DNA of 33,955 nucleotides from JAHRAW01 sp965203265 (GCA_965203265.1 CBDBBV010000001.1:1-33955), one strand, 5' to 3'. Counted from the stretch's first letter, positions 7,821 through 15,875 are shown. A program made the numbers and translations. Notes: generated by a model from the sequence alone, not told the origin.

Positions 7821-10426
7821 CAGGCCGCGACTCCTGGCTGGACGCCGTACACCGACTCGAAGGCGCGGGAGAATGGACCATGTTTCGACAAGTCCTCTAC
7901 CATCACGCCCACCACCATATCACCCATTACCTCTTGTGGGTTGCCTTGTTGCTCGCCGCGCAGGGGCTGACTGCTGCGGTTGATGATGTTGACTTGTATG
8001 TTCGGCGCGGCGGCGGTGCCACCGTTGCGTACATTGCGGGGGTCCTGGCGGCTCAGCACTTCCTCGCCGCGTTGGGCGATGATGGGTACTTCGCCCGCGC
8101 CGAGGACGAGACCGCCTCGGTGGTATCGGCGGGCGCCGAAGAAGGTGTTGGCCGGTATCCCCATGCGACGGCGGCCGCCGAGGCTGCCGACTACGCCGCC
8201 GGCGTGGGGGATGTAGCCGGGGCTGCCGAGGGGGGCGGCGGGGTTGGGGGTTGCGCCGCCGCCGGCAAACAGCCCGCCCAGCGCTGAGGCCAGTGGGCCG
8301 AGAATGGCTTGTTGGATGGCGATGCGTAGTAGTCCATCGATGATGTCCTGCACCAGCGTGCCGAACTCCAATTTGCCGGTCTTGACAAAATTTACCAGCG
8401 CGTCCTCCGCGTTCTGAAACGCCCTGCCGAGCACTTGATCGATATTCTTGCCGGCGTTCTTGGCCTCCTCTGCATACTCGGTCAAACTTTTCTCGGCGGC
8501 GGCGCGCAGGCTTTTTTCCGCTTCCTCGCGCTCGGTGGCCACTCGCTCGATTTCGGCGATGGTGGCGTCCGCCGTCTCTTTTTCGCGCTCGATGTTTCGA
8601 GCAGCGAGGGCGTCCAGCTCGGCCTGTTGCGCGGTGGCGAGGTCGGCGAGGATGGCTTGCTTGCGGGCTTCTTCCTCTTCGGTGTGGGTGACTAGGTCGG
8701 TGTATTGCTCGCGTTGCTTGGCATAGCGCAGGCGGATTTGTTCGGCCTCGTCATCGCGGAGGGAGGCGAGGCGGACGGCACTGTCGTACTCGGCCTGCTC
8801 GAGCTCTTTCAGATCGCGCAGGCGTTGCTCTGCTTCGCGGGCGGCGGCATCGGGGTCGGTGTCTTTGGGGTCGGGGTCGGGGTCGGGGTCGGGGGGTTGA
8901 TCTTTGGCTTTGGGGGGGTTGGAGAGGCCGCCGAGCGTGCTGTCTTGGAGTACGCCGATGAAGTCGCTGAGCTTGTCCAACTCCTGATTGCGGTTATCAA
9001 TACCGGCTTGTATCTTGGTGATTTGGCGCTCGATACTGCGGTCGGCGGCGGAGTAGGTGGCCTCGGTCGAGGGGTTGCTAAGCCTGGGATTTGATCTCAA
9101 TCGCTGTGATTTGACTATCTTATTCTGCAGATCATCCACTCTCTGTTGATCATCAGCGTTCTCTCTGCGCAGCGTTTCGCGCGTCGCTATGAGCTCATTC
9201 AGGCGGTGCTGTTGTTGCGCCCTGGTCATATTGACCAAAGAGGCGGTGAAATCCTCAACGCTGTTTTGCAGTTCGGAAAGCGCCGCCTTACCGTCATCCC
9301 GGAACAACAACCATGCGCCGGCGGCGGTGGTGAGGCCGGTGATGATCAAGCCGATTGGCCCGCCGAGGGCGGTGAGGAGGCCGCGGGCGGCGACGGCGGC
9401 GGTGGCGGCGCCGCGGGCGGCGCGGATGGATTTGAAAAATGCAGTATTGAGCAGATTTTGCTTGGCGACGACCAGCCCCACTGTGGTGCGGTAGGTGGCG
9501 TAGCCGACCACTAGGGTGGCAATCACATCGATGTGCTCAATCACTTTGCCGGTGGCGGCGCCAAGATTGCGCGCCACCCGCTGGCTGTTGCCGCCCAGTT
9601 CGGATAGATCGCGCGACAAGTCGGCCACCGCTGCCGAAAACCCGCCCTGGCCGAATTGGTCGGCGAGTTGGTCGAGGCTGTCGCGGAGGTTGGATAGTGC
9701 GCCGGTGAGGGAGTTAGCCAGTTCCTCGGTGGCGCCGCTGAATTTGGCGTTGCCGATCTCGGCGAAGGCGGCGAGGATGGCGGTGCGGGAATCCTCGACC
9801 ACCTTAACCGTGTCCTTGAATTGGATTCGGACTTGCTCGCCCTGTTTCCGGACTTGGAATCCGAAGCCTTCGATCGGGTCGTTTTCGCCGCGCCCGACGG
9901 CGGCGATGGCGTCCGCCAGCGACAACACATCGCGTCCACTGGCGGCGGCGATGTTGCCCAATGCCTCAAACGATTTGAGGTCGGGCTCGAAGTTGGTGGC
10001 CTCTAGACGCAAATAGCCCTCGACTACTTGTTGGAGAGAGAACGGCGTGCGGGCGGCGTAGCCTTGCAGTTCGGCGAAGCGCGCGGCGGCGCTGGCGGCG
10101 TCGCCCTCGAATACCTTGAGGCGGAGGCGGAGCGTCTCGAACGAGGCGGCGGTGTTGACTAGTACGCGCCCTAGCCCCAGCCCGACAACGCCGACAATCG
10201 CGGAGCGGAAGAGTCCGAATCCTCGGCTGGCGGTGGATGCCGACCTGCCGAGGCTGTCGGTGTTGCGCGCGAGGGTGGCTTGGCGGCGGGCGGTGGTGGT
10301 GGCGGCGCGGCCATTTTGCGCGACCTCTTTGTTGAGGCGGTCGAACTCGCGGCGTACTTCGCCGACGCGAGCGGTGGCGCGGCTACTGTCGACGTTGAGT
10401 TGCAGGTTGACTTGGGTGGTTGCCAT
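7820..10426 (-). CDS. Tail tape measure protein (868 aa)
   Basis: Longest helical protein of the tail operon and the determinant of tail length. Residues 1-75 are a basic coiled coil (repeated R-rich heptads with RATARVGEVRREFDRLN). Next comes the tape-measure N-terminal domain, with a hydrophobic stretch (SAIVGVVGLGLGRVL) followed by FETLRLRLKVFEGD and GYAARTPFSLQQVV. A second hydrophobic segment lies near residues 350-375 (GGPIGLIITGLTTAAGAWLL). The C-terminal third is charged coiled coil plus a Gly-rich region. At roughly 0.15 nm per residue the tail would be about 130 nm, in the range of B3/D3112-like siphophages. It starts 11 bases after the frameshift product's stop. Confidence 0.93.
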   Translation of the reverse strand: MATTQVNLQLNVDSSRATARVGEVRREFDRLNKEVAQNGRAATTTARRQATLARNTDSLGRSASTASRGFGLFRSAIVGVVGLGLGRVLVNTAASFETLRLRLKVFEGDAASAAARFAELQGYAARTPFSLQQVVEGYLRLEATNFEPDLKSFEALGNIAAASGRDVLSLADAIAAVGRGENDPIEGFGFQVRKQGEQVRIQFKDTVKVVEDSRTAILAAFAEIGNAKFSGATEELANSLTGALSNLRDSLDQLADQFGQGGFSAAVADLSRDLSELGGNSQRVARNLGAATGKVIEHIDVIATLVVGYATYRTTVGLVVAKQNLLNTAFFKSIRAARGAATAAVAARGLLTALGGPIGLIITGLTTAAGAWLLFRDDGKAALSELQNSVEDFTASLVNMTRAQQQHRLNELIATRETLRRENADDQQRVDDLQNKIVKSQRLRSNPRLSNPSTEATYSAADRSIERQITKIQAGIDNRNQELDKLSDFIGVLQDSTLGGLSNPPKAKDQPPDPDPDPDPKDTDPDAAAREAEQRLRDLKELEQAEYDSAVRLASLRDDEAEQIRLRYAKQREQYTDLVTHTEEEEARKQAILADLATAQQAELDALAARNIEREKETADATIAEIERVATEREEAEKSLRAAAEKSLTEYAEEAKNAGKNIDQVLGRAFQNAEDALVNFVKTGKLEFGTLVQDIIDGLLRIAIQQAILGPLASALGGLFAGGGATPNPAAPLGSPGYIPHAGGVVGSLGGRRRMGIPANTFFGARRYHRGGLVLGAGEVPIIAQRGEEVLSRQDPRNVRNGGTAAAPNIQVNIINRSSQPLRGEQQGNPQEVMGDMVVGVMVEDLSKHGPFSRAFESVYGVQPGVAA

Positions 10427-10437
10427 TTTCCGGACTT

Positions 10438-10725
10438 TTATTTACGCACCAACCGCCGCAGCCGCGCCGCCTCCCGCGACACCCGTAGCACCTCCCCTTC
10501 CAGCACCCGCAACCGCGCAAACAGATCCGCCGTCATGGTGATCTCCAGCATCTCGGCGGCGGCGCGCACGGCGGGGTAGTCCAACCCCAGCAACGCCCCG
10601 CTCCAGCCGTCCGCTCGCCATTGGGTATCGGTGGCGAGCAGTAGGCGGACGGCATCCTGATTGCTCGGCCAGATGGTGAGCGGCCGGTCGTCGCCGGTGT
10701 ACCACCCGCGCGCCGCCGCTATCAG
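10438..10725 (-). CDS. Tail assembly chaperone T part (DUF1799-like), made by -1 frameshifting
   Basis: This open frame has no ATG or GTG near its beginning. It runs from the slippery site to the TAA at 10438-10440 and encodes a coherent protein: LIAAARGWYTGDDRPLTIWP, then TQWRADGWSGALLGLDYPAV, ending in a basic helix (LVRK). The W-P-x-N-x-x-A and TQWR...GLDY pattern is that of DUF1799 phage proteins coded before tape measures. Its frame is -1 relative to the chaperone gene at 10722-11078 and joins it exactly at a GGGAAAC heptamer. The natural reading is a lambda gpGT-like fusion of about 213 aa (10438-11078). A CTG start within the CTGA overlap is a weaker alternative. Confidence 0.8.
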   Translation of the reverse strand: MIAAARGWYTGDDRPLTIWPSNQDAVRLLLATDTQWRADGWSGALLGLDYPAVRAAAEMLEITMTADLFARLRVLEGEVLRVSREAARLRRLVRK

Positions 10726-11078
10726 TTTCCCCGGTCGCGGCCACCGATTCCGTTGCCGATGATGGCGTCATAGTATGCGGTTGCGATAGCGAGGCGGATG
10801 TACGGCCGGGCGATGAGTTGGTCGCGGCGGGTGTCGTTGTACTTGACCTCGTTGCCGTCGGCATCGACCACGCCCTGCCAGCCGATCAGGGCGGCCTCGC
10901 ATAGGCGCACATCGGCCTGCGGGTCGTCCTTGATGGCGTCCATCTGCGTTTGGCTGAGCTCGCGGTATCTGGCGGTGAAGGTCTGCTTCTGCGGGCCGCC
11001 GTCTGCGGGCACTTGGGCGGTAACCGGCCAGTCGAATTCGCGCGGCGTGTCCGCCGGAAAAAAGATCAGTTGGCTCAT
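10722..11078 (-). CDS. Tail assembly chaperone G part (118 aa)
   Basis: Small protein between the tail tube and tape measure genes, the place of lambda gpG. Such chaperones coat the tape measure while the tube polymerises and are absent from the virion. The sequence has an FTARYRELSQTQMDAI segment typical of small tail chaperones, then a region with an ADGNEVKYND turn and a C-terminal helix. The ATG at 11078 overlaps the tail tube stop as ATGA, so the longer in-frame readings are rejected. It ends GRDRGN at a TGA that sits directly after the slippery heptamer, with a TAG out of frame just beyond. Confidence 0.8.
   Translation of the reverse strand: MSQLIFFPADTPREFDWPVTAQVPADGGPQKQTFTARYRELSQTQMDAIKDDPQADVRLCEAALIGWQGVVDADGNEVKYNDTRRDQLIARPYIRLAIATAYYDAIIGNGIGGRDRGN
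10725..10731 (-). promoter_or_regulatory. Programmed -1 frameshift slippery site
   Basis: On the minus strand the bases read G GGA AAC immediately before the TGA stop at 10722-10724. This fits the X XXY YYZ rule with X=G, Y=A, Z=C. Slipping back one base gives GGG AAA CTG ATA, which enters the DUF1799-like frame with no stop for 95 codons. Lambda uses GGGAAAG in the same gene position. I did not identify a clear downstream pseudoknot. Confidence 0.75.
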
Positions 11079-11866
11079 TGCGCCACCCCGCTGATGACGA
11101 TGCTCACACGGTCGCTCTTGCGCGGGCGGATGCCGATGTCGAAGGTGAACTGTTGCTCGGTGTCGCGCGACTTGATGGCGGTTTCGCCGCTCGGCGCGAT
11201 GGTGGCGTTGGGTATGTAGATGTCGCGGCGGGCGCCGCCGGGTACGGTGTCCTCGATGTAGCGGATGGCGCCGGTTACCACGGTTGGGGTGGCGGAGGCG
11301 ACGGCGCGCTGGATGGTGCGAGCAACGGGCGTGTAGGACACCTTGATGGCGGCGTCGTCGGCGATGGCGCCGCCGGGGGTGATGTAGATGCGGCCGTTGC
11401 CCTCGTCCACCTCGTAGTTGTTGGGCTGCGTCACGGTGGCGGCGCCTTTTTTGACGACCACATCCGCGCCCGGTTTGAGGGTGAGCAAACTGTCGCTGGT
11501 GCCGAGGGGATACCACCTGCCCTGTTTCACCTTGTGCTCCTCGTCGGTTACCGCGGTGCCGGCTTGGTCGTCGGCGCTGAGGTTGGCGGCGCCGCTCCAC
11601 AACAACCAGTTGTCCATGCTCATGTCGCGCATGGTGATGCTGGCGGAGCGGGTTACTTGGCGGGGGCGATTTTCCAGCTCGACCGCCACCGGGCCGTCTC
11701 CGGAGAATACTTGGGTGAAGTCGGTTTGGGTGGACAGGGTGAAGGCGCTGCTATCCCCTACATATCTCTCGCCGGTGGTGGCGCCGGCGGCGGTGAATCT
11801 ATCGATGTAGAGACGGCCGGAGCCGATGATGATAACGGTGTTGTGCTTGTCTGAGGTGATGTTCAT
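11075..11866 (-). CDS. Major tail tube protein (263 aa)
   Basis: Beta-rich protein located before the tail chaperones and tape measure, where siphophages code the tube subunit. It begins MNITSDKHNTVIIIGSGRLYIDRF, the usual 'phage tail tube' opening in which a glycine turn leads to LYIDxF. Further strands carry ERYVGDSSAFTLSTQTD, near where tube proteins describe their first sheet. The C-terminal third (from about residue 165) looks like a second beta domain with repeated SYTPVARTIQ and SGETAIKSRDT stretches. An AGGT lies eight to eleven bases ahead of the ATG at 11866. The 82-bp gap upstream (11867-11948) is one of the few real gaps in this operon; I see no clear promoter in it. Confidence 0.8.
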   Translation of the reverse strand: MNITSDKHNTVIIIGSGRLYIDRFTAAGATTGERYVGDSSAFTLSTQTDFTQVFSGDGPVAVELENRPRQVTRSASITMRDMSMDNWLLWSGAANLSADDQAGTAVTDEEHKVKQGRWYPLGTSDSLLTLKPGADVVVKKGAATVTQPNNYEVDEGNGRIYITPGGAIADDAAIKVSYTPVARTIQRAVASATPTVVTGAIRYIEDTVPGGARRDIYIPNATIAPSGETAIKSRDTEQQFTFDIGIRPRKSDRVSIVISGVAQ

Positions 11867-11948
11867 ATCAGTAGTACCTAGTTGAGGTTGGGTTGGTGCG
11901 TCCGCCTCGCGGCGTTGGCGGCGTCGGTGTTTACGGTTGTGTGCAATC

Positions 11949-12545
11949 TCACTTGCCCCCCCGTAGCGTGTTGATCAGGCCGCCGATGCCGCCGCCGGAC
12001 TCCACGCCGCCGCGCTTGTCTTTACTGCGGGCGGCGACGCTGACGCCGAGGACGGATAGGGCGATGCCCCATTGCACCGAGAGCGATCCGATGAGGTCTC
12101 GCATTCCGGCGAGGAGGGCGCTGACCGCTTGGGTTTCGTCCGGCGAGAAGGCCGCCAGCCAAGTGGCGGCGCCCGCCGCTACGAATATGGCGATGCCTTG
12201 CAGGCCCCACACGGCGCACACCACATAGCCGAAGGTTGGCCGCCATCTGCGCACATATTTGTCGTCCGATTTGATCTCGGCGCGCATGGTGCGGCTGACC
12301 TCCTCGGCGGCGTTGCTGGCGGCCTCTATCTCCGCGCGGCGGGTTTTTTCGACCTCCTCGGCGGCGGCGCGGGCGGCGGCGGGATCGGCGGCGATGGCTT
12401 GCGACACAGAGTCCGGATCGGACGGGACGCCGAGGGCCTTGGCGAGCATTCCGCCGGCGATGGCACCGGCGGGGCCGCCGAGGGCACCGCCGACTACCTT
12501 GCTGAAGGGGGCGATGGCTTGGCCGATTTTGCGCCAGTTGCTCAT
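11949..12545 (-). CDS. Holin, three-TM phage holin family (198 aa)
   Basis: Inner-membrane pore protein for lysis. The glycine-rich N-terminus (residues 15-40, GGALGGPAGAIAGGMLAKAL) and a long charged helix (60-92) precede the conserved-looking KYVRRWRPTFGYVVCAVWGLQ. That leads into hydrophobic segments at about 105-122, 121-134 and 155-172. The K-x-x-RRWRP-x-FGY signature is that of the 3-TM holins also used for gene-transfer-agent release. The ATG at 12545 overlaps the endolysin stop as ATGA, so the lysis pair is translationally coupled. I find no spanin genes next to it. Confidence 0.85.
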   Translation of the reverse strand: MSNWRKIGQAIAPFSKVVGGALGGPAGAIAGGMLAKALGVPSDPDSVSQAIAADPAAARAAAEEVEKTRRAEIEAASNAAEEVSRTMRAEIKSDDKYVRRWRPTFGYVVCAVWGLQGIAIFVAAGAATWLAAFSPDETQAVSALLAGMRDLIGSLSVQWGIALSVLGVSVAARSKDKRGGVESGGGIGGLINTLRGGK

Positions 12546-13165
12546 GCGTGCAATCCGGCGTTGCTCTCGCGGTCGAGGCGCACAATCCAGCCACGCAGGA
12601 ACACTTCCAGCGCGGGTTTTCGCTCGGCGAGAGTGTGATAAAACAATCTGGCTTGGTCGCGCACTGCGACCAGTACATCGCGGTCGCCGTACTGCTCGAT
12701 GGCGTTGGCCCAGGCGGTTTCGGTCATGCGGCCGATGCGGCCGTCCACGGTGAGGGCGGCGGCGCATTCGGTGTTGAGGGCGCGCTGGAGGAATTTGTGG
12801 GCTTGGCGGGGGCCGCAGTTGACGGCGAGGTCGAATACCTTGGCGACACTCTCTACGCCATCGGGCAGTACGCCCCAGTAGTGCTTCGACCAGAATTTGT
12901 CGGCGTAGAATTCGGCGGCCTTGTCTTTGGTCAACACCTTGATGTCGTCTTGATCCACATCGCCGTCGCCGTCCAAGTCGCCGTCTAGCACGCCATCGCC
13001 ATCGGCGTCCACTTGGCCGGTGGAGCGCAGCCAGCGCAGGGACACGCCGTAGTTGGTGGCGCCGCCCGGATCGGAGATGTGATCGACAAATCCGCCTTCG
13101 CTGGCGATGGTTTCGGCGATGATGGCGCCTTGCAGTATGGCCAATGTTTCGGTGGGTGCGTTCAT
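12542..13165 (-). CDS. GH108-type endolysin with an inserted calcium-binding-like segment (207 aa)
   Basis: Peptidoglycan hydrolase of the glycoside hydrolase 108 (TtsA/ZliS) group, expected to cut the glycan backbone during lysis. The family signature is clear: SEGGFVDHISDPGGATNYGVS, with Glu23 as the probable catalytic acid, then LTKDKAAEFYADKFW and VFDLAVNCGPRQAHKFLQRAL. The peptidoglycan-binding-like C-terminal part has LTVDGRIGRMT. Between the two catalytic-domain motifs (residues 53-75) sits an Asp/Gly-rich stretch of DxDGDG repeats like dockerin or EF-hand loops, which is not part of the usual fold. The ATG at 13165 overlaps the DUF1834 stop as ATGA. The lysis pair lies between connector and tail genes, an unusual site. 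Confidence 0.88.
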   Translation of the reverse strand: MNAPTETLAILQGAIIAETIASEGGFVDHISDPGGATNYGVSLRWLRSTGQVDADGDGVLDGDLDGDGDVDQDDIKVLTKDKAAEFYADKFWSKHYWGVLPDGVESVAKVFDLAVNCGPRQAHKFLQRALNTECAAALTVDGRIGRMTETAWANAIEQYGDRDVLVAVRDQARLFYHTLAERKPALEVFLRGWIVRLDRESNAGLHA

Positions 13166-13632
13166 GCGTTGCCCGCCTCCAGCGGGGATTGAAAGGTGAA
13201 GCCGAATCGGATGTCGAAGTACGCTCTGCCGCCGTCGTAGAACGGCGCGGCGGCGGGCAGGCGGACGATGCGCTCGGTGAGTTTGATGGGGGCATCGGCC
13301 GGCGGAAACGCGCCTTGCAGGGCGCCGATGATGGCGCTGATGATGGGGCCGGCGCTGCCCTTGGCCTTCGCCCCCTGCTTGGTGGGGTTGGCGGCGACCA
13401 CGACTACGCTGTAGCGCTGGGTTACGCGCTGCACGCCGCCGGCGGATTGCGGCGGGGCGATGTCGTCGCCGAGGTTGACGAGATAGACGGCGGGCAATTT
13501 TGCGCTGCGCCCCTGGCTGCTCTCCAAGTCGCCCGCGCGCTCGATTGTGATGCTGGACGGCAGGGCGGCGCGCAGCATGGTTTCGATGCTGTCCTCGAGG
13601 GCGAACCAATCTGTGTTGGCAGTCGTGTTCAT
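13162..13632 (-). CDS. DUF1834 / Mu gpJ-like connector protein (156 aa)
   Basis: Resembles Mu gp37-type (DUF1834) proteins, which act in head completion or joining to the tail. The sequence has a helical start (WFALEDSIETMLRAALPSSITIERA), then strands LPAVYLVNLGDD and QRYSVVVVAA. A long helix follows (GPIISAIIGALQGAFPP), and a final strand pair includes FYDGGRAYFDIRFGFTF. The ATG at 13632 overlaps the virion morphogenesis gene as ATGA, so an upstream start at 13656 is less likely. Its neighbours are gp36-like, G-like and lysis genes. Confidence 0.7.
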   Translation of the reverse strand: MNTTANTDWFALEDSIETMLRAALPSSITIERAGDLESSQGRSAKLPAVYLVNLGDDIAPPQSAGGVQRVTQRYSVVVVAANPTKQGAKAKGSAGPIISAIIGALQGAFPPADAPIKLTERIVRLPAAAPFYDGGRAYFDIRFGFTFQSPLEAGNA

Positions 13633-14123
13633 CGCACTAGACTCCGCTCGAACCAATCATCGATGAAATCGAGGACGGCGCGTTTTTCGTCCTCGCCGAA
13701 GCCGAGGTAGGGCCGCGCCGGTATCTCTACCTTGCGGGCGAATACCCGGCGCTCGCCGAGGAGGAAGGAGAGGAATTTGCCCTTTTTCGGGCGGATGGTG
13801 CCGCCCACTTGGTGGATGGCAGCGTACTCCAGATTCGAGCCCCACTCGGCGGTAGTGGCGGTGCTGGAGGAGACGATGCTGTCGCGCAGGTGGCCGTGCA
13901 GACTGAGTATGCCGCCGCTGCCCGGCTTGCTGGCGGCGTAGGCGGGGTTGAGGGGTTTCCACGCGCTGCCGTCTGGCGCCGGGCCGCCGCTGGCGAGGCG
14001 ATCTTGGGTAACCGCTTTACCGGCGGCGGCGATGGCGGGTAGGACTTGGCGCAGGTCGATGGCGCGCAGGCGGCTGCTCACCTCGCGCAGCTGGCGGCCA
14101 TCGATGTGGATGGTAACCGGCAT
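13629..14123 (-). CDS. Phage virion morphogenesis protein (Mu gpG-like, 164 aa)
   Basis: Member of the Mu G / P2 S 'virion morphogenesis' family, which completes the head-tail connector. Characteristic stretches are RLASGGPAPDGSAWKPLNP and SLHGHLRDSIVSSS, followed by YAAIHQVGGTIRPKKGKFL and the ending PARPYLGFGEDEKRAV. It follows the DUF1320 gene by one base and its TGA overlaps the next ATG. The order gp36, G, DUF1834 matches B3/D3112-like phages. Confidence 0.88.
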   Translation of the reverse strand: MPVTIHIDGRQLREVSSRLRAIDLRQVLPAIAAAGKAVTQDRLASGGPAPDGSAWKPLNPAYAASKPGSGGILSLHGHLRDSIVSSSTATTAEWGSNLEYAAIHQVGGTIRPKKGKFLSFLLGERRVFARKVEIPARPYLGFGEDEKRAVLDFIDDWFERSLVR

Positions 14124-14124
14124 C

Positions 14125-14571
14125 TCACCACCCTCCGAACTTGCGGCGGGCGTCGTTGACGGCGCCGATGATTACGGATGTCGGGCGCGGCTTTTCGGCG
14201 GCGCGGGTGGAGTCGGCGTGGCCTACGGCGTCCAAGCGGATTTGGCCATTGGCGATCTTGGTGAGGTTGGCGCGGGCTTCGGTGGCGCGTTGCTGGATGA
14301 GGTCGGTGGTGGTGCTGTCGTCCACCAATTCGGCGTGGACGAGGCGGGCGGCGAGGCGGCGGACAAAGCCGGACACGCGGCTCAGCGGGATGGCGTAGCG
14401 ATCGCGCAGGGCGCCGTCTAGGTGCTCGCCGACCGAGTCGATGGCGTCCTCGATGCGCTCGGCGTCCCACTCGGCGGCGGCGTCCGGATCAACCGGCGGC
14501 GCGGCGATGGCGAGGGCATCCGCGCCGATGATTTCGGCGAGTTGCGGGATGGTGAGGTAGGTGGTGGGCAT
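14125..14571 (-). CDS. DUF1320 / Mu gp36-like connector protein (148 aa)
   Basis: Mu gp36 family (DUF1320), helical adaptor proteins added to the portal vertex. It opens with YLTIPQLAEIIG, then DAIDSVGEHLDGALRDRYAIPLS, a diagnostic segment for the family, then RRLAARLVHAEL. The C-terminal 40 residues end in a NDARRKFGGW tail. It lies downstream of the capsid gene, after a very short coupled ORF, and is tightly followed by the G-like gene. Confidence 0.88.
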   Translation of the reverse strand: MPTTYLTIPQLAEIIGADALAIAAPPVDPDAAAEWDAERIEDAIDSVGEHLDGALRDRYAIPLSRVSGFVRRLAARLVHAELVDDSTTTDLIQQRATEARANLTKIANGQIRLDAVGHADSTRAAEKPRPTSVIIGAVNDARRKFGGW

Positions 14572-14586
14572 GGCCCGATCTGTGCG

Positions 14587-14667
14587 CTAGGCGCTGGGCG
14601 TGCGCAACAAACAGTCGGCATCCCTGCCGACCTCAGCGTCGAAATACAGATACTTGCGAGTGATCAT
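14587..14667 (-). CDS. Very short coupled ORF (26 aa)
   Basis: The ATG at 14667 overlaps the capsid stop as ATGA, and the frame runs 26 codons (MITRKYLYFDAEVGRDADCL, then LRTPSA) to a TAG. It fills most of the 92-bp gap between the capsid and gp36-like genes. The start overlap is the same device used throughout the operon, which supports translation, but the peptide is too short to classify. It may only keep ribosomes on the mRNA, or be a worn-down gp35-like gene. Confidence 0.4.
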   Translation of the reverse strand: MITRKYLYFDAEVGRDADCLLRTPSA

Positions 14668-15875
14668 CCGACCGCTTTGCTGATCAGGTAGCCCGCATCC
14701 TTACCCGCAATCACCGGCGTGTCCTGCGTGGTCACCGGGAATACGGTGGATTTGGCGGACGGGTCGTAGTAGGGCATGGCCACTTCGGGGTAGCCGCCCA
14801 ACCGGTACGTCCAGCCGAAGGACGGCATTCCGGCGTCTTGCAGGCTGCCGAGCTCGGTGTAGGCTACGATCACATTGTTGCCCCACAGCGGCACGAAGGG
14901 GCCCTTGGCCTTGGCTTGACTGCGGCAGCGGGCGATGACTACCTGTTGCACATCGAACAGGTTGGCGACCTGCTCGGTGCGCACGCGGGCGGCATTTTCG
15001 GTCTGGCGGATTTCCTTGCGCACGGTCTCGTTGCGGCGCAGGGCGCGCCATACATTCGTGCCCATGATCACCGTGTTGGGCTCGCGACCGATGGCATCCG
15101 CCACGGCTTCTTTGGCCGTCTCGATGTCGGCGGTGGGATCTACGCCCTCCTTATCCCACCGCTTGGCCTCATCCAACTCCACCTTGTTGGTGTAGTTGCT
15201 GGCGGTGGTGGCCAAGCGCGCGGCTTCGATCTCGATCTGCAGGGAGATGGTTTCCATGGTCTTGCGCACGGTGAGCGCCGCCTTGTCGATGCCGACCTGC
15301 ATGGCCTCCTGCCCGATTTCGTCCGGCAGAACGCCATCGAGGGCGCGTTGCACCAAGTTGAAATCCTTGTCATGGTAGCCGAACTGTACCCGTTGGGTGT
15401 CGCCGCCGGGCGCTCGGCGTACATTCACGGCGCGGAAATCCTCAGTGCCGAAGGTAATGATTTTGCCGCCGCGCGCCGATACGGGAACGGGCGGGAAAAG
15501 GTACTGCCAGATAGCCATTTCGTGCTGGTAGCCGCGCGCCACATTGCTCAGCACTTGGTTGACCACGCGGGCGCCCGCCGGAGTTTGCTGGCCGCCTTCG
15601 GCGTTGAGCGCTAGCAACTCCGGAGGCGGGGCGTGAGGCGTCTGCGCGCCGCGCAGGATGGCGGGGGCGGCGCCGATGGCGGCGAGTAGGTCGAGCGGTT
15701 GATGGCCGCCGATGGGTGCCGCCAGATACGCCAGCGCGGGGTCGGGCGGCGCCGCCGTGGCGATGCCGATGGCGACGGCAAACGCGATGACAATGCCAGC
15801 GATGATGACGATCGCCTGCTTGATCTCGCGCTTGGTCAGCTTGAATTTTGAGGTAGGTTCGGTAGGCATTTTCAT
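14664..15875 (-). CDS. Major capsid protein with an N-terminal hydrophobic segment (403 aa)
   Basis: HK97-fold type major head protein, inferred from its size, its place behind the cement gene, and typical stretches. These are VNQVLSNVARGYQHEM (domain start near 110), the region leading to FGTEDFRAVNVRRAPG, and a C-terminal GGYPEVAMPYYDPSAKSTVF. The first 100 residues are unusual. After a Lys-rich start (KFKLTKREIKQAI) there is a strongly hydrophobic run, VIIAGIVIAFAVAIGIATA, at about residues 23-41, then a Pro/Ala-rich linker. This looks like a membrane anchor or signal sequence, or a delta-like domain removed by the gpI-type protease. A GAGGA lies ahead of the ATG at 15875; an ATG at 15869 is an alternative. 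Confidence 0.85.
   Translation of the reverse strand: MKMPTEPTSKFKLTKREIKQAIVIIAGIVIAFAVAIGIATAAPPDPALAYLAAPIGGHQPLDLLAAIGAAPAILRGAQTPHAPPPELLALNAEGGQQTPAGARVVNQVLSNVARGYQHEMAIWQYLFPPVPVSARGGKIITFGTEDFRAVNVRRAPGGDTQRVQFGYHDKDFNLVQRALDGVLPDEIGQEAMQVGIDKAALTVRKTMETISLQIEIEAARLATTASNYTNKVELDEAKRWDKEGVDPTADIETAKEAVADAIGREPNTVIMGTNVWRALRRNETVRKEIRQTENAARVRTEQVANLFDVQQVVIARCRSQAKAKGPFVPLWGNNVIVAYTELGSLQDAGMPSFGWTYRLGGYPEVAMPYYDPSAKSTVFPVTTQDTPVIAGKDAGYLISKAVG

Noticed and set aside
8855..8900. Short run of ggggtc repeats resembling a CRISPR or satellite
   Set aside because: It encodes a DPDPDPDP linker in the tape measure protein; there are no spacers and it is a simple codon repeat.
12542..13609. 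Endolysin reading of 355 aa starting at 13609
   Set aside because: The first 148 residues are a shadow of the DUF1834 gene; the ATGA overlap and GH108 homology begin at 13165.
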